Positions 34,140 through 43,247 of a stretch of 64,000 nucleotides of DNA are shown one piece after another. This stretch comes from Paraburkholderia domus (GTDB lineage: Bacteria > Pseudomonadota > Gammaproteobacteria > Burkholderiales > Burkholderiaceae). Each line of letters opens with the position of its first letter. Within the stretch, counting starts at the first letter, position 1. A model generated the notes under the pieces. That model searched no databases, was not told the DNA's origin, and was given only the letters and a program-made list of their open reading frames with translations. The stretch is taken from assembly GCF_905220705.1 (NCBI RefSeq), contig NZ_CAJNAT010000013.1:116500-180499 (forward strand). The letters are read 5' to 3'. The position numbers and the translations under genes are program-made.

Positions 34140-36047
34140 ATGCTACTTATCGTTCTCGCCTATCTCGGTGGCGCCCTCACGATTCTCAGTCCATGCATCC
34201 TCCCGGTGCTGCCGTTCGTTTTCGCGCGCGCCGATCAGCCGTTCGTGCGCAGTGGCTTGCCTTTGCTCGCGGGCATGGCGCTGACCTTCGCCATCGTCGC
34301 GACCCTTGCCGCGGTCGGTGGCGGCTGGGTCACCCAGGCTAACCAGTATGGCCGCTGGCTCGCAATCGCCTTGCTTGCCGTCTTCGGACTGACGCTGCTC
34401 CTGCCGCGCTTCGCCGATCATTTGATGCGCCCGCTGGTGAGCGCGGGCAATCGCCTGTCGAACTTCGCACAGGCAGACGGTCAACAGGTTCGTGCTGGCT
34501 CGTCATTCCTGCTGGGTATCGCGACCGGCCTGCTGTGGGCACCGTGCGCCGGTCCGATTCTCGGGCTGGTGCTGACCGGTGCGGCACTGCGGGGCGCCAG
34601 CGTCGGCACTACGCTGTTGCTGGTGGCTTATGCGGCCGGTGCTGCGACGTCGCTTGCGGTGGCGTTGCTGATCGGCGGGCGCGTGTTCACGGCGATGAAG
34701 CGCTCCCTGGGTGCCGGCGAATGGATCCGCCGCGGGATCGGTGCGGCGATGCTATGCGGCGTGGTGGCGATTTCGCTCGGGCTCGACACGGGCGTGCTGG
34801 CGCGTGTCTCGACCATCGCCACGGGTGGCCTCGAACAGAAACTGGTGGACAAGCTTTCACCTGGTGCGATGCCGGCCAATCCGGTGGCAGCAGGTGGCGC
34901 GACCAACGCGGCGACCAACGAGGCGGTCAACGAGGTGGCCAATGCATCGCCCCATGCAGCAGGCAATGATGCCGTGATGACGGCCAACCCCATCGCCGAT
35001 GCAAGCGCCTCCGTCGACTCCGGCGCGATGATGCGCACCGCACAAGGCACGCCGGGCGGCGCGGCCCCGTTGCCCGTCGAAGGCGTGTTGCCGACGCTGA
35101 ACGGCGCTGTCCAATGGCTGAATTCACCGCCGCTGACGGTTCAGGACTTGCGCGGCAAGGTCGTTCTGGTCGACTTCTGGACGTACTCGTGCATCAACTG
35201 CCTGCGTTCGCTCCCGTACGTCAAAGCATGGGCGCAGAAATATAAGGATCAGGGCCTGGTCGTGATTGGCGTGCACGCGCCGGAATTCGCGTTCGAGCGC
35301 AATGTCGACAACGTCAAGAAGGCCGTTCACGATCTCGGCGTCGACTATCCCGTCGCCATCGACAACAACTACGCGATCTGGCGCGCGCTGAACAATCAGT
35401 ACTGGCCGGCGCACTATTTCGTCGATGCGAAAGGGCAGATTCGCTATCACCATTTCGGCGAAGGCGACTATGCGGAGTCCGAGAAAGTGATTCAGCAGTT
35501 GTTGGCTGAAGCGGGGCATGCGGGTGCATCGAAGGTTGCGCTCGGCATTGCCGGGACGAGCGCGCAAGGCGTGCAGGCAGCGGCTGACAACGCCGATATG
35601 CAGTCGCCGGAAACTTATATCGGCTACGAGCGCGCGGAGAATTTTGCGTCGCCCGGCGGTGAGGTGCAGGACAAGGCGCACACCTATTCGGCGCCGTCAC
35701 AACCCGACGTCAACGATTGGGGGCTGGCGGGCACATGGAAGGTGGGCGCCGAACATGCGACGCTCGCGGCTGCGTCCGGCCGCATCGTCTACCGCTTTCA
35801 TGCACGCGATCTGCACCTCGTGCTGGGTCCGGACAAGGACGGCAAGCCGGTTCGCTTTCGCGTAAGCGTGGATGGCGCCGCACCGGGCGCTGCGCACGGT
35901 ACCGATGTCGCCGCCGACGGCAGCGGCACCGTGACCGAACAGCGTCTTTACCAGCTCGTGCGGCAGACCGGCGATGTCGCCGATCACACGTTCTCGATCG
36001 AGTTTCTGGATCCCGGCGTGCAGGCGTATGCATTTACATTCGGTTAA
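34140..36047 (+). CDS. DipZ-type fusion: CcdA membrane domain, thioredoxin-like domain, C-terminal binding domain
   Basis: This 635-residue protein has a CcdA/DsbD-like membrane domain (about 1-235, 'GGALTILSPCILPVLPFVFARAD' region and TGLLWAPCAGPILG with paired cysteines). An Ala/Asn-rich linker follows (about 240-305), then a TlpA-like thioredoxin fold whose active site is CINC in WTYSCINC (about 350), and a ~150-residue beta-rich C-terminal domain. DipZ proteins carry reducing power across the inner membrane to periplasmic thiols. ATG 34140 begins a membrane segment directly. It is divergent from a two-component system. Confidence 0.88.
   Translation: MLLIVLAYLGGALTILSPCILPVLPFVFARADQPFVRSGLPLLAGMALTFAIVATLAAVGGGWVTQANQYGRWLAIALLAVFGLTLLLPRFADHLMRPLVSAGNRLSNFAQADGQQVRAGSSFLLGIATGLLWAPCAGPILGLVLTGAALRGASVGTTLLLVAYAAGAATSLAVALLIGGRVFTAMKRSLGAGEWIRRGIGAAMLCGVVAISLGLDTGVLARVSTIATGGLEQKLVDKLSPGAMPANPVAAGGATNAATNEAVNEVANASPHAAGNDAVMTANPIADASASVDSGAMMRTAQGTPGGAAPLPVEGVLPTLNGAVQWLNSPPLTVQDLRGKVVLVDFWTYSCINCLRSLPYVKAWAQKYKDQGLVVIGVHAPEFAFERNVDNVKKAVHDLGVDYPVAIDNNYAIWRALNNQYWPAHYFVDAKGQIRYHHFGEGDYAESEKVIQQLLAEAGHAGASKVALGIAGTSAQGVQAAADNADMQSPETYIGYERAENFASPGGEVQDKAHTYSAPSQPDVNDWGLAGTWKVGAEHATLAAASGRIVYRFHARDLHLVLGPDKDGKPVRFRVSVDGAAPGAAHGTDVAADGSGTVTEQRLYQLVRQTGDVADHTFSIEFLDPGVQAYAFTFG
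34899..34946 (+). repeat. Imperfect 12-bp tandem repeat in the dipZ linker
   Basis: Four 12-base units encode ATNA, ATNE, AVNE and VANA, inside the low-complexity linker between the membrane and thioredoxin domains. The unit is a multiple of three, so copy-number change would alter linker length without breaking the frame. Confidence 0.65.
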
Positions 36048-36155
36048 TCCGCGTCAGCCCGATACCATGGCGGCACACCACCGAACGGCGGGGCCCGGGC
36101 CACGGAGCGTGGGATTCGCCATTTCGGCATCCTGATCGCACAGTCCGATACCGTG

Positions 36156-37457
36156 TCAGCCCGCGTTGCGCGCCTGTTCGCGCGTCGCAACGCTTCTGGC
36201 TGACGATTTTGCGGCGCTCGCGTGCGACACCACCTCGTTGTCGCCAATGATCTTTGCGATCTCGGCATCGGCCTGCGCCCCGTATTGCTCAAACACGTCG
36301 GTGTGATAGGCCGTGTTGATTGCTGCGCCGAGCTGTGTGCCGGAATCGTCGTGCGTGTTGACATCGACTTGCATCGACAGGCCGATACGCAACGGATGCG
36401 CTTCGAGTTCGCGCTGGTCGAGCTGGACGCGCACCGGCAGACGCTGGACGATCTTGATCCAGTTGCCCGTGGCGTTCTGCGCCGGCAGCAGAGCGAAGGC
36501 ACTGCCCGTACCTGCGGAGAAACCGACCACCCGGCCGTGATATTTGACGCTGCCGCCGTACACGTCCGCCGTCAGCTCGACCGGCTGACCGATGCGCATA
36601 TGCCTGAGCTGGCCTTCCTTGAAGTTCGCGTCCACCCACACGCCATTGAGCGGCACGATGGCCATCAACGGCGTACCGGGTGCGACGCGCTGGCCCACCT
36701 GTACCGAACGCTGCGCCACATAACCGGTGACAGGCGCCGGCAGCGTGTTGCGTGCGTAGTTCAGATAGGCGTCGCGCACCTTCGAGGCGGCAGCCTGCAC
36801 ATTCGGATGCTGCGCGATCGTCGTGCGGTCGGTCAGCGCGTGGTTGGCTTCGGCCTGCTGGCGGGCGGCGTCAAGCGCGGCCTGGGCCGCGTTCACCGCA
36901 TCGTGCGCGTGCGCAATGTCTTCGGCAGAAACCGCACCTGTGCCCGCGACCGCCTCGCGCCGGTGCAGATCGTCGTTGGCGCGAGCGAGATCTGACTCGC
37001 GTTGGGCCACGGTTGCCGCATAGAAGTCGTTGTTCACGTAAACGCCGCTGACCTGTCGCACGGTCTGGCCGAGCGTCGCTTCGGCGTTCAGCAGTGCGAT
37101 TTTTGCATCAGCGCCGTCGAGCGTGACAACTGGGGCGCCTTGCTTGACGATCTGCGTGTCATCCGCGTTGACCGCCACCACTGTTCCGGAGACCTGCGGC
37201 GTCAATTGCACCAGATTGCCGCTGACGTAAGCATCGTCAGTCGACTGGTGATAGCGGCCGTACGTCACGTAGTACGCGCTGTACGCCGCGCCTGCCGCCA
37301 CCACGGCCATGCCGAGTAGCGTGAGCAGCAGCTTGCGCTTGCCAGGCGGGGGCGCTTGCGGCGCGTTGTCTGCGGGGGTGGCCGGTGCGCCGCCGGTGTT
37401 TTCGATGACTGCTTCGGTATCCGCCGTCTTGCGGTCGGACGTGATGGTATCGCTCAT
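36156..37457 (-). CDS. emrA: Drug-efflux membrane fusion protein, EmrA type
   Basis: This 433-residue HlyD-family adaptor has a cytoplasmic tail, one membrane anchor (about 38-62), a lipoyl half-motif (VSGTVVAVNADDTQIVKQG), a long helical hairpin and a second half-motif ('PVTGYVAQRSVQVGQRV'). EmrA links the EmrB pump to an outer-membrane channel. ATG 37457 follows CAGGAGAAC. It is the last gene of the minus-strand emrB-marR-channel-emrA cluster, 35 bases after the channel gene's stop. Confidence 0.88.
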   Translation of the reverse strand: MSDTITSDRKTADTEAVIENTGGAPATPADNAPQAPPPGKRKLLLTLLGMAVVAAGAAYSAYYVTYGRYHQSTDDAYVSGNLVQLTPQVSGTVVAVNADDTQIVKQGAPVVTLDGADAKIALLNAEATLGQTVRQVSGVYVNNDFYAATVAQRESDLARANDDLHRREAVAGTGAVSAEDIAHAHDAVNAAQAALDAARQQAEANHALTDRTTIAQHPNVQAAASKVRDAYLNYARNTLPAPVTGYVAQRSVQVGQRVAPGTPLMAIVPLNGVWVDANFKEGQLRHMRIGQPVELTADVYGGSVKYHGRVVGFSAGTGSAFALLPAQNATGNWIKIVQRLPVRVQLDQRELEAHPLRIGLSMQVDVNTHDDSGTQLGAAINTAYHTDVFEQYGAQADAEIAKIIGDNEVVSHASAAKSSARSVATREQARNAG

Positions 37458-37492
37458 TTCAGTTCTCCTGACAGGTGTGCGAACGTGCCGTA

Positions 37493-39001
37493 TCAACGAG
37501 CGGCGACGACGGAATTGGGTTGCGCGGCAGCATCCGCGTGACCGGTTTGATCTGCCGAGGTGTCGACGTAGCCGCCACCGAGTGCCGAGGCGAGCGCAAT
37601 CTGCTGGTCGCGGCGGTCCATCTTCAGATCGGCAACGGCCTGATCGGCACGCAGTGCGTTCATGTCCGCGTTGAGCACGGTCAGCTGGTTGGTCAGGCCG
37701 GCCTTGTATTGCGTGATCGCCAGTTGGTCGGCGCTCTGCGCAGCCTCCTGGGCGGCTTGTGCATCGACGAGTTGCACATCGCTCGAACGGATCTGCCCAA
37801 GCTGCGTGGCAACGTCGGTCAGCGCGGTAATCAGCGTCTGGTTGTAGCCGGCCACTGCATAGTCGAATTCGGCGTAACGGCCCTTCAGTTGCGCGCGCAA
37901 TTCACCGCCATCGAAGATCGGCAGATGGATCGCCGAACCGGCGGAGGCCGTGCGACTGGCGGCGGTCAGGAGCCGGCCGAAACCGAACGCGTCAAGGCCG
38001 ATGGCTGCACTCAGGTTGATGTCCGGGTAGAACTCGGCCTTGGCTTCCTTCACCTCGTGCGTGAGCGCATCGACGCGCCAGCGGGCCGCGACGATGTCCG
38101 GGCGGCGGCTGACCAGATCCGCTGGCAGGTTGTCCGGCAAACGCACTTCGTCGCCCACGCCGAGTGTCGGGCGCTCGATCGACAGACCGCGATCCGGACC
38201 TTCGCCGAGCAACGCGGCCAGCTGGTAACGCGTGGTCAGAATGCGGCCGTCGAGGGCCGCGAGATTGGCGCGGCTCGTGGCGAGATTCGCCTGCGCGGTT
38301 TTACGTTCCACTTCGGTATCGAGACCGGTCGCGATGCGACCCGCCGTGATGCGGTCGATCTGTTCGCGGCGCGCGATTTCCTGCTGTGCGATGTCGCGCA
38401 GCGCATACAGGCGGGCGAACTGGTTGTAGGTGCTCGCAATCGACGTATTCAACGTGAGCTTGACGACTTCCGCGTCGGCCTCGCTTGCCTGCACCTGCGA
38501 CACGGCCGCCTTGAGCGCTTCGCGGTTCTTGCCCCACAGATCGAGGTCGTAGGACGCGCTCAACAGCCCCTTGTTCTCGGTCTGCCAGGAGCCGCCAATC
38601 GGCTGCGGCACAAGCGCCGTGCCACTGTACTGCTGACGGGTAAGCGAGTAGTCCGCGTTGACACTCGGCAGGGTGCTGGCCTTCGCGGTTTCGCTGAACG
38701 CCTGGGCCTGGGCCACGCGGGCACGGGCCTGCTCGAGCGTCGGGCTGCCCTTGAGGGCTTCGGCGAGCAACGCCTTCAGTTGCGCGTCGCCGAACTGGTC
38801 GGCCCAGTTCGCCGCCGGCCAGTGACCGTCCTCAGCCGGCACGCTCTGCGTGGTTTCGTACTGCTGCGGCTTGGCCATCTGCTTGTCGCTATGAATGCCG
38901 GCATAGTTGGCGCAGGCGGAGAGCACGGCGGCGAAGATCACGGATACGCCCAGTTTCATCACTCGGGAGGCGCTGTCGGTTTGATAAGACTGCGTATTCA
39001 T
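37493..39001 (-). CDS. NodT-family outer-membrane efflux lipoprotein
   Basis: This 502-residue OprM/NodT-type channel has a lipoprotein signal with lipobox LSAC (cysteine near residue 32) after a positively charged start, followed by the duplicated OEP coiled-coil domain ('LARVAQAQAF'-like heptads; 'VSRRPDIVAARW' motif). It provides the outer-membrane exit for EmrAB. ATG 39001 is used. An operator-like TATCTGAC-N4-CAG motif begins four bases upstream (39005), so this gene may be regulated separately from emrB and marR. Confidence 0.88.
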   Translation of the reverse strand: MNTQSYQTDSASRVMKLGVSVIFAAVLSACANYAGIHSDKQMAKPQQYETTQSVPAEDGHWPAANWADQFGDAQLKALLAEALKGSPTLEQARARVAQAQAFSETAKASTLPSVNADYSLTRQQYSGTALVPQPIGGSWQTENKGLLSASYDLDLWGKNREALKAAVSQVQASEADAEVVKLTLNTSIASTYNQFARLYALRDIAQQEIARREQIDRITAGRIATGLDTEVERKTAQANLATSRANLAALDGRILTTRYQLAALLGEGPDRGLSIERPTLGVGDEVRLPDNLPADLVSRRPDIVAARWRVDALTHEVKEAKAEFYPDINLSAAIGLDAFGFGRLLTAASRTASAGSAIHLPIFDGGELRAQLKGRYAEFDYAVAGYNQTLITALTDVATQLGQIRSSDVQLVDAQAAQEAAQSADQLAITQYKAGLTNQLTVLNADMNALRADQAVADLKMDRRDQQIALASALGGGYVDTSADQTGHADAAAQPNSVVAAR

Positions 39002-39004
39002 TTT

Positions 39005-39019
39005 CTGACCTGTCAGATA
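39005..39019 (-). promoter_or_regulatory. MarR-type operator motif, copy 1 (before outer-membrane channel)
   Basis: On the minus strand this reads TATCTGACAGGTCAG, one of four TATCTGAC-N4-CAG motifs in the cluster. It sits between marR and the channel gene, next to the latter's start codon. Confidence 0.55.
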
Positions 39020-39055
39020 ATTGAGCAAAAAAAATACGGATCAATTCCGCACGGC

Positions 39056-39493
39056 TTATTCGCCGATGAACTTGCGGAGCAGGCGACGCAGATCTTCAAA
39101 CTCGGCCTTGGTGAACTGCTTCAGGTTCTCGTTCAGCACTTGCGGCGCAATTTCCGGGATCTGGGCCGCGACTTCCTCGCCCTTGTCCGTCAGCGTCAGA
39201 TTAACCACGCGGCGATCGTCGACGCTGCGCGAACGTTCCAGTAAACCCTTCGTTTCCAGCTTGTCCAGCATGCGTGTCATGAGCCCGGTGTCGATGCCAA
39301 GCAACTTCGACAGTTCGAACGGCGTAGTGGCGATACCACTCGTGAGCGAAAGCAGGATGCCCATCTGCTGGCCGCTGATCTCGAGGTCCTTGAGGGCTGC
39401 GTCCATGTCCGCCACGATCATGTTGCGCGCTTTGACCAGCATGAAGCCGACGCTTTGCGTAAGCATGAAATTCTCCTTCGTGTAGTACTCCAT
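39056..39493 (-). CDS. MarR-family repressor of the efflux cluster
   Basis: This 145-residue MarR protein has the winged helix ('TTPFELSKLLGIDTGLMTRML', about 55-75) and the wing 'LLERSRSVDDRRVVNLTLTDKG'. It lies between the emrB and outer-membrane genes, so it probably represses them and is released by a pump substrate. Two starts have ribosome sites: ATG 39493 (after AGGAGAGCG) and ATG 39466 (after AAGGAGAA). I use the first. A TATCTGAC-N4-CAG motif lies 33 bases upstream. Confidence 0.88.
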   Translation of the reverse strand: MEYYTKENFMLTQSVGFMLVKARNMIVADMDAALKDLEISGQQMGILLSLTSGIATTPFELSKLLGIDTGLMTRMLDKLETKGLLERSRSVDDRRVVNLTLTDKGEEVAAQIPEIAPQVLNENLKQFTKAEFEDLRRLLRKFIGE

Positions 39494-39525
39494 CGCGCTC
39501 TCCTGTTCGTTGATCAAAACAATAA

Positions 39526-39540
39526 CTGCATAGTCAGATA
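39526..39540 (-). promoter_or_regulatory. MarR-type operator motif, copy 2 (before marR)
   Basis: The minus strand reads TATCTGACTATGCAG, differing by one base from the copy at 41354-41368. It lies between emrB and marR, 33 bases before the marR start, fitting autoregulation. Confidence 0.6.
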
Positions 39541-39594
39541 CTGTCAAGATTTTTAGCAGCTATTCTTCGCAACAGGTTTCTTATCGCACATCGA

Positions 39595-41157
39595 TCAGTG
39601 CCCGCCGGCACCGGCAGCGCCCGCGTTCGCGCCCTTGCCGGGTTTCGTCACCCAGATCAGCGGAATGATCACAAGAAAGATGACTCCGGACAGCCAGAAG
39701 ATATCGTTGAGGCCGAGCATCGACGCCTGGGCGTTTAACGATGTTTCGAAGAACGCCATGGCTTTGGCCGTGCTGGCGCCGAGCGTCGTCTGCAGATTGG
39801 CGATGGCGTCGACAAAGGTCGGGTTGTTCACGCTCGCCTGTTCAGTCAGTCGCGCATGATGCAGGATCGTCCGGTTGTTCCAGCCGGTACTCAACAGGGA
39901 TGTCCCGACTGCGCCGGCGAAGATCCGCACGAAGTTCGACAGGCCCGCGGCGGCCGGAATCTTGTCGGGTGACAGCCCCGACAAAATGATCGCGGTGAGC
40001 GGTGTGAAGAAGAGTGCGGTGGGAATGCCTTGCAGCAGCGTCGGCAGCACCAGGGTATAGGGGTCGACGCTGGTCGTGTAATGCGAGCGCATGAAGAACA
40101 CGCCTGCAAAGCCGAGGAAGGCCAGCGTCGCGAGCACGCGCATATCCGACTTCGGCATGATCTTACCCATCACCGGCGCGAGAATCACCGCGAAGATGCC
40201 GAGCGGCGCGGTCACGAGCCCCGCATCCACCGAGCGGTAGCCGAGAAAGCCCTGAATCCACTGCGGCAGGATCACCAGATTCGCAAAGAACACCGCATAC
40301 GCCACCGAAATCGCCACCGTGCCGCCCAGGAAATTGCGGCCGGCAAAGAGCCGCAGGTTGACGATCGGCTTTTCTGCAGTCAATTCCCAAATCAGGAAGA
40401 ACACGAAACCGATTAGCGCGAACACGCCCAGCGCCCAGATCACCGGGGAGTTGAACCAGTCGAGATCCTTGCCTTTGTCGAGCATGATCTGCAGCGACGC
40501 GACCCACGCAATCAGTGAGAACAGGCCGACCTTGTCGATTGGCAGTTTGCGGGCGGGCGTTTCGCGGTCGCGGTAGATCGCCCAGATCGTGCCGGCGGCG
40601 AACAAGCCCACTGGAATGTTGATGTAGAAGATCCACGTCCAGCTGTAGCTGTCGGTGATCCAGCCGCCTAACGCCGGTCCCGCAATTGGCCCGACGGTGG
40701 CCGTCATCGCCCACAGCGACAGTGCACTCGAACTCTTTTCCTTCGGAAATGAGCCGAGCAGCATCGCCTGCGAGAGCGGCACAAGCGGGCCGGCCACCGC
40801 GCCCTGCAAAATGCGGGCGGCAAGCAGCACGGGCAGGGTGGGGGCCATGCCGCACAACCACGACGAAAAGACGAACAGCAGGATTGCCCAGACGAACAGC
40901 TTGACCTGCCCGACACGCTGGGTGAGCCACCCGGTCAGCGGAATCGATATCGCGTTGGCCGCGGCGAACAGCGTGATGACCCACGTGCCTTCGTCAACGG
41001 AGACGCCCAGGTTGCCGGATATGGTCGGAATCGCGACGTTGGCGATCGACGAATCCAGCACGTTCATGAAAGTGGCGAGTGCCACGGCGAGCGTGCCAAG
41101 TGCGAACTTGACACCGGTCAGTGGCGCCGGGGCGCCGGGCTGTGTCGACGGGTTCAT
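39595..41157 (-). CDS. emrB: Drug-efflux MFS transporter, EmrB (DHA2) type
   Basis: This 520-residue, 14-helix major-facilitator pump has the DHA2 motif LDSSIANVAIPTISGNLG near residue 35, GWLTQRVGQVKLF in loop 2-3, and the antiporter motif near 'GPIAGPALGGWI'. It exports hydrophobic drugs in exchange for protons through EmrA and the outer-membrane channel. ATG 41157 follows an AGGAAG site. It is the first gene of the cluster; its upstream gap holds two operator-like motifs. Confidence 0.9.
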   Translation of the reverse strand: MNPSTQPGAPAPLTGVKFALGTLAVALATFMNVLDSSIANVAIPTISGNLGVSVDEGTWVITLFAAANAISIPLTGWLTQRVGQVKLFVWAILLFVFSSWLCGMAPTLPVLLAARILQGAVAGPLVPLSQAMLLGSFPKEKSSSALSLWAMTATVGPIAGPALGGWITDSYSWTWIFYINIPVGLFAAGTIWAIYRDRETPARKLPIDKVGLFSLIAWVASLQIMLDKGKDLDWFNSPVIWALGVFALIGFVFFLIWELTAEKPIVNLRLFAGRNFLGGTVAISVAYAVFFANLVILPQWIQGFLGYRSVDAGLVTAPLGIFAVILAPVMGKIMPKSDMRVLATLAFLGFAGVFFMRSHYTTSVDPYTLVLPTLLQGIPTALFFTPLTAIILSGLSPDKIPAAAGLSNFVRIFAGAVGTSLLSTGWNNRTILHHARLTEQASVNNPTFVDAIANLQTTLGASTAKAMAFFETSLNAQASMLGLNDIFWLSGVIFLVIIPLIWVTKPGKGANAGAAGAGGH

Positions 41158-41213
41158 CTTGCTTCCTGTGAGTTGATCCAGAGGTCAGCTACCCGCTCGC
41201 CGGCAGTCGGAAG

Positions 41214-41228
41214 TATCTGACATGTCAG
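41214..41228 (+). promoter_or_regulatory. MarR-type operator motif, copy 3 (before emrB)
   Basis: TATCTGACATGTCAG contains the perfect palindrome CTGACATGTCAG (41217-41228). It lies 57 bases before the emrB start, in the likely promoter region. Confidence 0.6.
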
Positions 41229-41353
41229 CTATTTGGGCAAAAAAATACAACGCCATTCCTCCGGGAAATCTGCCCGGCTGCCCGCGCTGGGGGGCGGCGT
41301 GGGTGGGCGGCGTTCACGGAGTGGTTCGTTGCCAATAATTTCTGATGCAACAT

Positions 41354-41377
41354 TATCTGACAATGCAGATATCTGCA
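41354..41377 (+). promoter_or_regulatory. MarR-type operator motif, copy 4, with adjoining palindrome
   Basis: TATCTGACAATGCAG (41354-41368) overlaps a perfect 14-base palindrome, TGCAGATATCTGCA (41364-41377). It faces away from emrB, directly ahead of a small ORF at 41389. Confidence 0.55.
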
Positions 41378-41388
41378 AGGACTTTTTT

Positions 41389-41535
41389 ATGGCGCGGCGC
41401 TCGCGAGCGGCCGTTCGTTCGCGTCACCGTCTGGCTGTGATTCCCCGCAACCGCGGTCGGCGACGATTGTTGCAAGCAGCCTCGCAGGGGAATCGACATC
41501 CAGCTGCGTTTACCGGTGCCACCAATCTTGAGTAG
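41389..41535 (+). CDS. Doubtful 48-residue ORF behind an operator motif
   Basis: An ATG at 41389 follows AAGGA with ideal spacing and lies 11 bases after the operator palindrome. The product is short and very Arg-rich ('MARRSRAAVRSRHRLAVIP') with no recognised family. It may be the surviving 5' end of a gene once divergent from emrB, or chance. Only the regulatory context argues for it. Confidence 0.2.
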   Translation: MARRSRAAVRSRHRLAVIPRNRGRRRLLQAASQGNRHPAAFTGATNLE

Positions 41536-41558
41536 GAGGCTGCGAAGAAGTTCGTTGC

Positions 41559-43247
41559 TTAGCCGGCGAGTGAGGGGGACGCATTTTCCCGCTCCTGCAG
41601 CAGTCGCCATTGAACCTTTCCGCTACCTGTTCGGGGCAGCGCAGTGACGAATTCGACGATCCTGGGTACCTTGTACGAGGCCATATGCTCGTGCGCCCAT
41701 TCAGTGATCTGCTGGGCTGACACGTCGGCGCCAGCGCGTACGACAACGAATGCCTTCACGGCCTGGCCACTGCGCGCGTCGCGTACGGCGACAACACAGG
41801 CTTCCTGAATCGCAGGGTGTCCAAACAGCAAAGTCTCGACTTCAGCAGGCGATACCTTATAACCGGACACATTAATCATTCGTTTTAGCCGGTCGACGAA
41901 AAAGAAATATCCGTCCTCGTCGATGTAGCCGAGGTCGCCAGTGCGCAGATAACGAATCCCATCGATCTCGACGAAGGCATCGCGCGTGGCATCGGTGCGT
42001 CCCCAGTAACCCTTGAACACTTGCGGGCCACTGATCAGAATCTCACCGGTAACCTGTGGACCGAGCACTTCGAGCGTAGTGGGATCGACCACAATTGATT
42101 CGGTATCCTGTATCGGTATGCCCAGACACTGCAGCTTGCAGCGCTGGGGTGGATTGATATGAGTCGCCGAGATGGTCTCGGACAAACCGTAGCCCTCCAT
42201 GTAGGGGACGCCGAAACGGGCCTCAATGCGTTCTGCCAATGCCTTCGGCATGGCGGCGCCACCGCCGGCCAGGCGCTCAATGGAACTCAAGTCGAAACGC
42301 TCAAGATCGGGCAGGCTCATGAAGTCGACCATCATGGTCGATATGGCAATCCAGAACCCGACGCGATAGCGCTCAATCAGCAGAGCGGCACACCGGCTGT
42401 CCCATCGTGTCATCACAACCATGGTCGAACCAAGAGCGATCGCCGCATTCATGGCTTGCTGCATGCCGGTGACATGAAACAGCGGCATCGCGCACAAGAC
42501 GGCCGAGTCAGGCGACAAGTCACACCATTGCAGAGAAGCCGCGACGACGTGCGCCGCACTGCGATTGGTGTGCATGCATCCCTTGGGGGCAGCGGTGGTG
42601 CCCGACGTGTACGGAATGACCGCGAGGTCCTCGGGTGATGCGACGTACGGCGACGGTTGCTCAGCGGCCGCAAGCGCGGCGCGCCAACGCACGGATCTCG
42701 GCGCGCTAGTTGCAGAGAACTCGGGGTGGGCATCGAGGTCGGGGACGGCCGCAGTCACCACGGCCGGCAGCGGCAGGTCAGTGCTGTCAGCAAGATAGTC
42801 GGCATAGCGCGCCACGATCGCATGGCTGATCGCATCGCCGAGGAGGGGCCGTGCATTCTCGTAGACCTCCTCACCCAGCAGAGCGATCCTGGCACCGCAG
42901 TCCTCAATAATGTGCCGAAGTTCGGCAGTCGTGTTCATCGGATTCACCGGCACAACCACGGCATTGGCTCGCAAGATTGCGTAGTAGCCGATAACGTATT
43001 GCGGACTGTTCTGCATATACAGCGCGACGCGATCGCCACTCACTACACCGCATTGACGCTGCAGAAAACCTGCCAGCGCCTCGACTTCTTGCCGCAATTG
43101 CGCGTAACTCAATGCTCCGCCGTAGTAGTGAAGCGCGACCTTTGAGGGATGTCGGCTGGCAGAGGTTTCGAGATTTTCGTACAGCGAAGGCTGTGGCGAA
43201 GACAGGTGATGCGCAAGGCCGTCGGGCCAGTATGGCGAATAGTTCAC
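41559..43247 (-). CDS. AMP-forming acyl-CoA ligase, FadD-like
   Basis: This 562-residue adenylate-forming enzyme has the AMP loop PYTSGTTAAPKGCMHTNRSA (about 210-229), the 'YMEGYGLSETISATHINPP' motif and the C-terminal 'YLRTGDLGYIDEDGYFFFVDRLKRM' hinge followed by the catalytic Lys region near GSGKVQWR. It makes an acyl-CoA from a fatty or branched carboxylic acid. The start is GTG 43247 after GGAGGCAGAC. It appears monocistronic, so the substrate cannot be guessed from neighbours. Confidence 0.85.
   Translation of the reverse strand: MNYSPYWPDGLAHHLSSPQPSLYENLETSASRHPSKVALHYYGGALSYAQLRQEVEALAGFLQRQCGVVSGDRVALYMQNSPQYVIGYYAILRANAVVVPVNPMNTTAELRHIIEDCGARIALLGEEVYENARPLLGDAISHAIVARYADYLADSTDLPLPAVVTAAVPDLDAHPEFSATSAPRSVRWRAALAAAEQPSPYVASPEDLAVIPYTSGTTAAPKGCMHTNRSAAHVVAASLQWCDLSPDSAVLCAMPLFHVTGMQQAMNAAIALGSTMVVMTRWDSRCAALLIERYRVGFWIAISTMMVDFMSLPDLERFDLSSIERLAGGGAAMPKALAERIEARFGVPYMEGYGLSETISATHINPPQRCKLQCLGIPIQDTESIVVDPTTLEVLGPQVTGEILISGPQVFKGYWGRTDATRDAFVEIDGIRYLRTGDLGYIDEDGYFFFVDRLKRMINVSGYKVSPAEVETLLFGHPAIQEACVVAVRDARSGQAVKAFVVVRAGADVSAQQITEWAHEHMASYKVPRIVEFVTALPRTGSGKVQWRLLQERENASPSLAG

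Larger units (their letters stand above)
41158..41558. other. Gap between emrB and the acyl-CoA ligase
   Basis: This 401-base gap holds the emrB promoter region, two operator-like motifs and one doubtful small ORF (41389-41535). Nothing else is recognised. Confidence 0.5.

Noticed and set aside
37475..39244. A 589-residue plus-strand ORF over the outer-membrane channel and marR
   Set aside because: It is the antisense frame of two well-supported genes in GC-rich DNA, with no family features and a biased composition.
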